A stretch of 64,000 nucleotides of DNA. Source: Albugo candida. Its lineage: Eukaryota > Oomycota > Peronosporomycetes > Albuginales > Albuginaceae. Below are positions 55,948 through 64,000 of this stretch, piece after piece. The notes below the pieces were generated by a model. The model saw only the letters and a program-made list of their open reading frames with translations, did not search any database and was not told the origin of the DNA. Both the position numbers and the translations under genes were made by a program. The DNA is taken from NCBI GenBank assembly GCA_905220665.1, contig CAJNAR010000020.1, positions 1 through 64,000 of the forward strand, given 5' to 3'. Position 1 is the first letter of the stretch. Every line of letters starts with the position of its first letter.

Positions 55948-56109
55948 AGGGAATTGTTATTTCCACCACACTTTTTACTATTTCCACCACACCATGACTT
56001 TTAATATCACAGGCGCACCACACCACACTACACAAAACCATTCACTCAATTTCGCTCTCAATCGCCCGATCTCTTCGCTCTCATTCGCTCAGTCTCGCCC
56101 TCATTTGCT
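55948..56109. repeat. Left terminal inverted repeat of the MULE
   Basis: These 162 bp match the reverse complement of 59,020-59,170 apart from short gaps. They contain repeated TTTCCACCACAC motifs and a GCTCTCATTCGCTCAGTCTC block. Terminal repeats of 100-200 bp are typical of MULEs. Confidence 0.9.
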
Positions 56110-56289
56110 AGAAGTTCTGGAAAGGTCGTGTTTATCAACCTTGTCAAGGCGTCTGGTTTATCTACTTGGCTAATTTTTGTCAAACGACTCTACACAAACT
56201 AACTAAATTCTACTTCCTAAATCCCTGGCGTACCGATTTTACCTTTGTTCTTTTTAACTTCGTTTTGATTGCAACAACCGATTTGTCCT

Positions 56290-56979
56290 CTAGCAGTGTG
56301 ACAGCGGTTGTGGTTGTTCCTGCCGTTGTGGCCATGTATCAAGGCGGGGGCCAAGCAAACCCCGCCATTGACGGACGAAGGACGCATCAAAGTTGCAACA
56401 CAACGGCCCAAAGTAGAATGGCAGGAGAGGCCCATTGTCCAACAGCTGAGGGACTTGGAAATGGCTCGTGGCCGGCGTGAACATCATTGGGATCAAACGC
56501 GCACCGGGAACGAAATCGCTCGGAATAAACGTGAATGACGAAGTCCGGAAGCCGTTGTCATTGTGCAGCAGAACGAATGGCCGGGCGAAAGTGTTTGCGG
56601 CAATTATCATATGTTGTGGCGCACAGAACCAGTAGCCGTAACCGGCCGGCGATTCGGCGTGCTCGGTTTCTTGCGCGAATCTCTCAAGGTTGACAGGCGA
56701 ACCTCGCTTCGACAGTTGCTCGATGTAAAATTCCTTGTTGTTGCGAAGATGCGTGGCCATGCTAATTCGCACTGTGGGCCATGCATCCTCCTTCCCGAAC
56801 AACGCCAAAGCCACAGCACGAAAGCCGCAGTATCCGTCACCCTGCACGTCCGTCATATCTTCTCCAGCGCAGAAGCTCAGGGTGCCGGCGGCTTGGCCGT
56901 ACTTTTCTTTCCCTTCTCTAGGCACATCTCCTCCTCCTCCAGGCGCATTTTCATTTTCTCGTTCAGCTTCTACGGGCAT
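56290..56979 (-). CDS. OTU-type cysteine protease ORF of the MULE
   Basis: This is an intact 229-codon frame with its own ATG. The catalytic loop DGYCGFRAVALALF matches the OTU D-G-x-C-x-F/Y-R pattern, and TSHFQVPQL supplies the late His (usually H-Y/F). OTU enzymes remove ubiquitin or ubiquitin-like proteins. The ATG overlaps the end of the transposase frame by 10 nt (ATGCCCGTAG), so it is read either by re-initiation or by a frameshift fusion. The N-terminal 30 residues are Glu/Gly-rich linker. It is the only undamaged frame in the element. Whether it was needed for transposition or only carried along cannot be told. Confidence 0.75.
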   Translation of the reverse strand: MPVEAERENENAPGGGGDVPREGKEKYGQAAGTLSFCAGEDMTDVQGDGYCGFRAVALALFGKEDAWPTVRISMATHLRNNKEFYIEQLSKRGSPVNLERFAQETEHAESPAGYGYWFCAPQHMIIAANTFARPFVLLHNDNGFRTSSFTFIPSDFVPGARLIPMMFTPATSHFQVPQLLDNGPLLPFYFGPLCCNFDASFVRQWRGLLGPRLDTWPQRQEQPQPLSHC

Positions 56980-58900
56980 AAGCGTTTGTTATGGTTGGGT
57001 TCGCCGCACAGACTGCAATGACGGCGACGTTTTGTGGCATGCTCAAATCCGGATGGATCTGGCTTTGTCGACGACTTTTGCTTGTTTTTGGTCCCAGCTG
57101 ACCTGCCCTTGGATTTCACCACAGCGGGATCGCCGAGCGACGGCATCTGACCAGCCAGCAACTTGTCAATCAGCGCGCAAGCGATCGCGCGTTTGGCTGT
57201 GGGCCATGATCTGGATACCTCCTGCAGCCGATCCAATGCACTGCTCAGCTCCGAGATGCGAACCTGGCCGTCCTCACCCGGATGTTGGTAATTCAGGTGC
57301 CAATGCTGTGCAATGAAACCAAGACCGATTGGTTCCTTTCCGCACAATTTGCTTATGTAATGAGCACAGGGTAGGCCAAGCGTTGTGCTGAATGCACCGC
57401 TGCACTCCCGTAATGGTTGATTGGTAGCCGCACTGCAGACCATCAAATCACGCTGCGTATCGATCAATCGCAACGCGTGCTGTGATATGGCACCTCTCAA
57501 ATCCGCATATGCCGGAATTTTTCGTAAAAAATGCGGCATTCTGGTTTGCTGCGTCTCAACAGCGGCGCGGAATTCTTTGACTTGATTCGTCTAAAGCTGG
57601 GCAATGCGCTCTTTAACGCCGTGCAGGTCGCCGGTGCTGACCTGCAAGTACCGCTTCAGTGATGCATGAGCCCCCTCTGCCGTCGATGTTAATGTATTAC
57701 GGAGATGTTGGCAATCGCTTGTTCAAGCTACGACAAACTTCTCTTTGTGCACAAGCCATGTTTCACTGAGATACGTGCACACTGCCGGCAAATCCGAAAA
57801 CTTGGTAAAAATGTGATCCTTGCGTAATTGGAACTCGTCAGGTGTGCGGGCCTGACAAAGGCCGGTCCACAGCTGCAGAAGTGCCTCAGGGTGATCGTTT
57901 TCTTTGAAATGTGCCTTTGTCTTTGCGAGAACATTCTACTCAATATGCCACAAGCACAAAAGGTGGCGGGAGTCAGGAGCTACACGTGCGAGTGCTGCTG
58001 CCAATGACGCATCTGCATCGGAGACTACCACAGCCGGAATTGCTTCATTGACATACAGCTGGCCGACCTCCTTCAAAGCCCACACATAATCAAGTTCAGC
58101 TTCTCCGCTCAGAAAGGCGAAGCCAATCGAGAAGCTGGTGTTCAAGTTTGTGTGGCCGACAAAGTGCAGCAACGGTATCCGGAACCGGTTGGTATTGTAA
58201 GTGCAATCTAACAAGAGCACTGAACTGAACTATTTGGCGAGCGCCACAGAGTTGACATGCGCAAAAAAGAGTCGTTTGACACTGCCATCGCCGCTGCATT
58301 CGAGCGCGCGATAGAATTCGTCGGATTCAAGCTCGTCCATCAGCGCTTGAATAGGCGTTCGGCCGTCCAGTATTACGCGTCGACGTTTGATGTGGCGTTA
58401 TAGATCGTTCTTGCGATCGCCAAACTTGCTGGGTCTTCTTGGCGTAATGATGTAAGCACTTGGCGCGCGGGCATACCAGCTGCTATCATCTTCTCGACAG
58501 ACTCTGTTGCGTCATTGTTCAGACGCCGGCAACTCGGATGTCCAGCAAGGTTGGGTGAGGGGTTGCGGTTGTGCTCGCCGCACTTCACTTCGAGATGCCA
58601 TCCATCGTTCCGCTGAATTCCAATAGCTTTCCACTTGCAGTCGGTCATACGTGTCCCGCTTTCCCGTTGGTTCTTTTCTGGAACAAGGTTGACTGCTTTG
58701 CGCTTTCGAAATGAGCCGCCAAAGTCACAACCAAGTTCCACACGCGGATGGGTGCGCGTTTTGTTCGACCGTTTGATTGTTAACGCGAAACCTGTCTCGA
58801 GTCCGTACTTCTTGACATGATCTATAAGTGCTTCTCGATCCACAAAGACCATATGTGTGTTGAGTTCGGCCTTTCTGTTGGAGTCTCCGGTTATAAGCAC
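56970..58900 (-). pseudogene. MULE transposase (FAR1, DDE, SWIM, zinc knuckle), broken
   Basis: The 58,373-58,900 frame is an N-terminal FAR1/WRKY-GCM1-like region (DCKWKAIGIQ, WHLEVKCGEHNRNPS). After a frameshift near 58,370 one frame carries the transposase core. The first Asp is in VLLLDCTYNTNRF, the second in VVVSDADASL followed by LLCLWHIE, and the Glu in TAEGAHASLKRYL. Then come a SWIM finger ending GLPCAHYI and a C-terminal knuckle CSLCGEPNHNKRLC. The DDE residues are present, but in-frame stops near 58,230, 57,940, 57,730 and 57,590 plus the frameshift silence it. Confidence 0.85.
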
Positions 58901-59019
58901 GCTTCAAGATCTATGGGGCGTTCAGATCAGTCAGTACATGTTGCACAATAGGCGAAGTCAGTGCCGGTCAATTTTCACGCAGGGTAAACTGTACCAGAGG
59001 TTACAAGAGCGAGGTTAAG

Positions 59020-59170
59020 AGCAAATGAGAGCGAGACTGAGCGAATGAGAGCGAAGAGATCGGGCGAACGAGAGTGCTGTGGTGCACGTGGTGTGGTGTG
59101 GTGCGCCTGTGATATTAAAAGTTATGGTGTGGTGGAAATAGTAAAAGTGTGGTGGAAATAACAATTCCCT
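59020..59170. repeat. Right terminal inverted repeat of the MULE
   Basis: These 151 bp are the partner of 55,948-56,109. It is slightly shorter because of a gap in the CACCACACCAC tract region. Confidence 0.9.
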
Positions 59171-59197
59171 CCTCTTTTTCCTTTCAACAAAATAACA
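59171..59197 (+). repeat. 5' LTR remnant of copia element 2
   Basis: About 27 bp ending AATAACA remain before the primer-binding site. The rest of the LTR is missing where the MULE end begins. The MULE therefore inserted into, or recombined with, this LTR. Confidence 0.4.
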
Positions 59198-59212
59198 GGT
59201 TATGAGTCCAAC
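59198..59212 (+). other. Primer-binding site of copia element 2
   Basis: GGTTATGAGTCCAAC follows a CA-ending LTR remnant and precedes gag. It matches the site of copia element 1 at 14 of 15 bases and is complementary to an initiator-Met tRNA anticodon arm (CUCAUAACC). Confidence 0.6.
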
Positions 59213-59689
59213 GACGTTTGGACCAGAGAGAAGATGAAGAAGCCTGACGACTTTCTCGATGACGGCAACTACTTCCATTTAGAGTCCAACATGAAGATGA
59301 CCCTCGCGCAAGGAACTGTTTGAACCATACCATGGCAATAAAGTCTGAGGAAGATTCAGACGCTGATTGGGGGATCAAGGATATGAAAGCGTTTGCGATT
59401 ATCGCACAAGGAGTCGAAGAGGAGCATCAATCAAAGATTTATCATGCGAAGACTCTTGGAAGATGGTATCTGATCGAGCGGAATGTTGCCAGGTCTAAGA
59501 CCACCCTGGTATTACTTCTAACAGGTTTTGATGATTTAAGTCCAGCAGGCGACATAAGCGGCAGTACGGTGGGAACCGATGCAGGTGACAATATTGTTTG
59601 GGAGGATGAGTGGGAAAAAAAGCAGGTTGATCGAGGGTAAGACTGTAATATTGGTAATACACTTACTCTGCAAAACTTCTTTGGAGAAC

Positions 59690-60320
59690 TTCCTAGCCTG
59701 TATCAAAAGTTTATGAGCCAAATGGTGGATGAGAAATTGTTTAGAGGCGCTACATCAGACTACGCTGGGAACGCGTACGTGAAAGTAGCGTAGGTGGCCG
59801 CTCGCGAAAGGGGTGTGTCAAGTGTGGAAATTTTACCAGGCACTGACATTACGACATAGCTGGCAAAGCTTTCTTCTAGACTGGACTCTATGGAAATAGA
59901 TCGCCAGGGGTATGGTCAGTGTGGTGCTGGTGGCCGTGTGGAGCCATCTCATGGTTTGTATGGAGGTGGATCGCGATCAATTTCTCCACGATTGGAAGGA
60001 ATCATGGTATCGTACAATATCGATGCGGCAGGTCCCACGGCCTGATGCGAAAGTGGACTTTGGAATTGGTGGGATAAAATCAAGTTTCTTTGCCCAGCGT
60101 AGAAAATTTTATGGTTCTGGTGCTCACGCTGGCAAGAGAAGGTTCAAGCGCAGTACCAACAGCAGATCGGATACGAGCTCCAGCGCATGCAGCACCAATT
60201 CCAGCATGAGGAGTTGCACCAAGAAGCTGCTGATTCGCAACAAGGGGCAGTGAAGCTCCTAGAAGAGCTCCGGCGCCAAAAAGATACCATGCAGCCATTA
60301 CGGCTACTTCACTCACAGAA
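59690..60320 (+). pseudogene. Gag-like segment of another element inside copia 2
   Basis: Between the copia gag and integrase pieces lies a run that reads SDYAGNAYVKVA, SSVEILPGTDIT, LSSRLDSMEIDRQGYGQ and then a Gln-rich helix (ELQRMQHQFQHEELHQEAAD). It is broken by stops. It does not look like copia protease or early integrase. It is likely a fragment of a different retroelement or a captured sequence; I cannot name the family. Confidence 0.4.
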
Positions 60321-60361
60321 CATGAGACCCAATATAACAAAACTTTTGGTGGGTCTCATGT
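60320..60361. repeat. 12-bp perfect inverted repeat, 18-bp loop
   Basis: ACATGAGACCCA at 60,320-60,331 and TGGGTCTCATGT at 60,350-60,361 are exact reverse complements. They lie exactly where the gag-like insertion ends and copia integrase resumes. Confidence 0.9.
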
Positions 60362-62819
60362 TATGCTGTCGTTTATTGACGACTTCTTCATATTTGTGAA
60401 CGTGTACCATTTAAAGACCAAAAGTGAGGTGACTACCAAATTCATCGAGTACCAAGTAGAAATGGAACTAAAAAATCAAAGCTATACAAACGGACAATGG
60501 AGTACAATTTAAGAACAAGAGGCTCGACATATTTTTGCCGGATGAATTGAATCATTTACCAGAAAAAAAGTGTCTTACAGCCCGCAGCAAAACGGAGTTG
60601 CTGAAAGAGCATGATGAGATACTAGGGTGTTGCGCATACTTGGTGGGCTGAAGAAATCAATAGCGCGGTTCACCTAATCAATCGAACCATCAGAAATCAA
60701 TCCACGAATATGACTCCATTCGAAAAATGTTCCAGGACAAAGTCGCGACTACATTAAAACGTTTGGATCGATGGGATACGCTCATGCTAACGAAACTAAG
60801 CGCACGAAGTTTGACGTGAAGAGTTTCCGTTGCATGTTACTGGGATATGCCAAACATAAACAAGGCTATAAAGGTTTTGACCTGAAGACACAATGTTCAG
60901 ACCAGCAGAACGGATACATGATGTGAACGATGACTTCAATTGTGGAGTGCATAACAGTAGAACTCGAGATGTAAAAATGGAAGAAGATCATGACGTCGAT
61001 GACGTAGAGATGGATAATCAGATGAGTGACATTGGAACCGAAGATGCCAATATAAACCCCTCGGCTGTCTGTCGCCAATCTCACACAAATCAATCCGATT
61101 AACTCAGGCAGCAGTCACGACAGATTTAAGATAAATTTTCCAGCAAGAAGGCACACCCAGTATAACAACGGGTAACGAGATGATCTTTCAACCAGAGATG
61201 GCTCGCAGAACCCATATAGAAAGTAAACGAGTATTTCTTTCCGACATAACCAGTGCGAAAGATGACTACGATATTGCACAGATTGAACACCGACCCAGAA
61301 TGGTGATTGAAGGTGATAGTGCTGACGACCATATCGAAGACAGTATCGTCGTGTACGAAAACAACGTTCAATCAGGTGAGAGAGATGATAATGAAACCTC
61401 CATCCAGGAGATCTCGATTGGATACCGACTGAAAGAGTTGCCTGTCGTAGCTTAGCGCATCACGTCGTTGATAGTAGAAGTCGAAATGGTTACACAAAAT
61501 ATCCCACGACTGTATGAAGACGCGACCAATTGAGATGAAAATACCAATGAATCAAAGGCATCAACAACGAAATTTTTGCGCAGAAGCGTAACAACACGTG
61601 GTCAGCTGTATAGCGCAAACCAGGGATTAAGACCATTGAAACTAATTGGTTAGGGGTCAAGAAGGAGACGGGTCCGACACTGCGCTACGAAGCGAGATTG
61701 GCTGCGCTGGGATTTTTGGAGCTCACGGAGTCTATTTATTCAAGACATACGCTGCTGTGGTGAGCATTAACTCGATAAGGATACTCCTATCATCGTGCTG
61801 TGCAACTGGATACATCATTGAACAAATCGATGTGGACACAGCGTCTTCGAACGCAGACATTCAAGAAGACGTCTACTTGGAAGTACCGAAGGGACTTAAC
61901 AATGGCAAAAAATATGTTTTGAAACTTACTCGTGCTTTATATGGACTAAAGAAAGCCGTACACGCGTGGAACGCAATAATTCACGGTACATTGCTAGAAC
62001 TGAAGTTTGAAGCATTTGGTGCTGGTTGATGCGTCTACAAGAAGAAGGACCATGAAGGATGGATTTACTTGTGTCTTTACGTGGATGGTATGATCGTAGC
62101 AGCTAAATCAACCGATACCGTGATCAAAGTGGAAATTATAATTTCGTAACGATTTTTAAGTAAAGACCTGGAGCTACTTAAATACCTTTTGGGTATGAAG
62201 GTAAATTATGACCACGAGAAGCGATTCATTTCGATCATACAATAGAAATATCTGGAACAGACTGCAGCACTATTTAAGCAAAATCATACGCGTACTGTAG
62301 AAAATCCCTGTGATCCAAGCACTAGACCTTCAAACAAAGACAGTCCGACGACGCAAGAAGAAAAAGAACTTATGAATTGCACACCGTATCGCCAACTTAT
62401 TGGCGGTTGCTTTATGTTGCAATATGCCCACGGCCGGATATGGCATTCGCTATGAGTCAACTGGGACGTTTCATCTCATCCTGTATCTATTGGAAGGTCA
62501 TTTGCATCGAGTGCACAGTAACCACCGCCGTGACGAGACAGTGACCCTAACGAGCGTGAAGATTGGCAAGAAGGAACCAAATCGCCCTCGAGGAGTCGCG
62601 ACAGCAAAATTGCTTTACTGTGAAGGGTCGCAGTGTGCATGATCAGAAACTAATTCTAACTAAATGCAATACGGTTATTCCCCATTCTACTCTGCTGTTA
62701 ACACCCGTGCAGACCTTACTTTTTGCCAACAGGTTATGTGGTCAAGTCCGAAGACTTGGTAGAGAGCGTGACGAAAGCACGACAACACCTAGTTTACGCA
62801 AGTAGGACGGTTCAAGAAA

Positions 62820-64000
62820 GGGACCAACAATGGGGATCAAGATGCAAGGACGAGACACAGCACAGATGGATCATGCCGAAGAAAGGAGCGAAGATATAGC
62901 GTCGCCAAGTGGACCAGGCGTCAGTCTATGCGAGAATACTCAAGATGCTGGGGGAGATCGATAGCCGTGTCGGTCAAATCGAGGCTCAGCAAAATGCGAG
63001 CAGCGGTTTTGGATACGCTCCGGAGTCACCTTTTCTACCAGCGGAGGTCCCTCACACAGCACTGCAAGGTCAAGGACCGGCCATGATTGGTCGTCCAGTG
63101 CCTGATCTTGGTGGGGATTCAGATTGAATGAGCTTGTGACAGTGGATTTGGAGCAAAAAGTGAATTCAAGGGTCGAGCAGAGAACATGCCTATTTGAAGA
63201 CACTCGGTCCACAAGTCGCCTAGCTTGACTCCACCGGGATCGATCAAGACTCACAAGCTCATGATAAATAAGTTCACGGGAGAATAGCAGTATGCAAAAC
63301 GCGGCACAGGTTTTAAGCAGTGGGGGTATACATTCTTCGAAGTGATCGGGATGAACGAGATTCAGAGTCAATATGCGCCGGGAGAATGCCTTAAAGTGAA
63401 CAATATGGGAGAATACATGGCGCCAAACAGTGTGGCTTCAGCGTTTTTTCAATCCAAGGTGAGGAAATTGTGAGCGGTCAACCCGACGTTGTACCACGCA
63501 ATGGACAAGCTGTACCAAGCGTTCATTGTGACGATTACGCACCAACAGGCCGCCGCATTGTTTTTGAGTGAAAAAGACAAGTCGCGTTTGTGTAACAAGC
63601 ATCTCTTATACCTGATCGCATTGTGCCAAAAAAGCGAGTCACACGAACAACTCGTTGTGGAAAATATCCTCAAGTACGCGGCGCCGCACCTCAAAATAGC
63701 GATGATGGTGTGATACCAACCGACTCGCATGGACTACCTCACACACGCAACAGATCTCATCGCATAGGCGCAAGAGATTGAGGACGATAGAAAAGTGCTT
63801 AAGAGGATGAACAAGGACATAGTCAGTGGACTGGGACATGGCAAGCTTCAGGGTCACTTCCAAGGTGAAGACTGAAAGTGTTATAACTGCGGCAAGCGAG
63901 GATTTGGCGATAAAATGCCATCAACCAAAAAAAGACGATGGCCGCGGGATAGCTAATTTTGTATTGACTGCATGCGAGAACTCGAATCGCTAGCGAACGA
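62820..64000 (+). pseudogene. Retroelement gag-like region, cut by window end
   Basis: Plus-strand pieces are MDQASVYARILKMLGEIDSR near 62,910, a helical capsid-like stretch (HEQLVVENILKYAAPHLKIA) at 63,489-63,713, and a zinc knuckle CYNCGKRGFGDK near 63,880. Knuckle after capsid-like helices is gag architecture. Stops at 63,471, 63,712 and 63,766 break it. It is separate from copia element 2, which ends near 62,520; the 300 bp between them hold nothing clear. The pol part, if any, lies beyond the window. Confidence 0.6.

Larger units (their letters stand above)
55948..59170 (-). mobile_element. Mutator-like element with OTU ORF, 3,223 bp
   Basis: Long terminal inverted repeats bound a minus-strand coding region holding a FAR1-like domain, a MULE transposase core, a SWIM finger, a zinc knuckle and, in an overlapping frame, an OTU-type protease. 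Ends are AGGGAATTGTTATTTCC on both sides. No 8-11-bp target duplication is visible (left flank GATAAAAAACT, right flank CCTCTTTTTCC), so the insertion is old or rearranged. The element is wedged between the TMCO4-like gene and copia element 2, and its right end touches the LTR remnant of the latter. Confidence 0.88.
59213..62520 (+). pseudogene. Ty1/copia retrotransposon 2, gag-pol remnants
   Basis: Plus-strand pieces in broken frames follow copia order. Gag lies at 59,225-59,640 (DDGNYFHLESNMKMTLAQG, DMKAFAIIAQGVEEEHQSKI). Integrase lies at 60,365-60,900 (SYSPQQNGVAERA, TFGSMGYAHANETKRTKFDV, MLLGYAKHKQGYKGF). RT and RNase H run at 61,800-62,500 (EQIDVDTASSNADIQEDVYL, RALYGLKKAVHAWN, YLCLYVDGMIVAA, NCTPYRQLIGG). 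The catalytic YVDD reads YVDG, which alone would inactivate RT. Stops and frameshifts are numerous. The 3' end is lost near 62,520. Confidence 0.85.

Noticed and set aside
55939..59181. Target site duplication around the MULE
   Set aside because: Left GATAAAAAACT and right CCTCTTTTTCC do not match as direct repeats at any length of 8-11 bp.

Overview
The window looks like nuclear DNA of an oomycete (Stramenopila). The protein families, an RWP-RK/Myb regulator with an oomycete-style THAQKY Myb, a FYVE/START-like remnant, a secreted repeat protein, and very short GT-AG introns (48-67 bp) in otherwise compact genes all fit this group. An Albugo-like or downy-mildew-like organism is my best guess, but the sequence alone does not fix the genus. 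There are no rRNA, tRNA or CRISPR features that I can support.

Layout. (1) 1-9,708: a satellite array of 578-597 bp units, open at the left window edge. (2) 9,709-15,185: a degenerate Ty1/copia retrotransposon on the minus strand with recognisable LTR ends, primer-binding site and polypurine tract, followed by old inverted copies of the same satellite and two copies of a 224-bp TG...CA element. (3) About 15,300-27,440: two head-to-tail, broken copies of one LINE family (ORF1, APE-type endonuclease, reverse transcriptase, zf-RVT). The left copy is nearly full length. The right copy lacks its 3' end, carries a solo LTR with a perfect 5-bp target duplication, and holds a nested 5'-end fragment. 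(4) 27,909-28,402: a MITE-like element. (5) 28,961-55,918: a gene island with ten genes and one degenerate gene. (6) 55,948-64,000: a Mutator-like element carrying an OTU protease ORF, a second broken copia element, and a gag-like region cut by the window end.

The gene island holds a secreted protein made of about 16 alpha-helical repeats, a broken FYVE/START-like gene, a membrane or secreted protein pairing a glycosidase-like domain with an FGE-sulfatase domain, the RWP-RK + Myb regulator, cytochrome c oxidase subunit Vb without its zinc cysteines, TRAPPC10 (rebuilt here as four exons), tubulin cofactor A (two exons), an FKBP15/WAFL-like coiled-coil protein, CAF-1 p150 (two exons, PIP box at the N-terminus), a TTC9-like TPR protein (two exons) and a TMCO4/DUF726 hydrolase. 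Most are housekeeping genes in independent transcription units and not a pathway cluster. Convergent and divergent pairs are tight, for example 38 bp between the TPR and TMCO4-like stops.

The overall picture is a two-compartment genome: a dense housekeeping island between repeat-rich flanks, with the secreted repeat protein at the island edge next to transposons. The most novel-looking items are the 4 x 4 helical-repeat secreted protein, the RWP-RK + Myb combination, the zinc-less COX5B, the cysteine-less FGE-like protein and the MULE with an overlapping OTU protease ORF.
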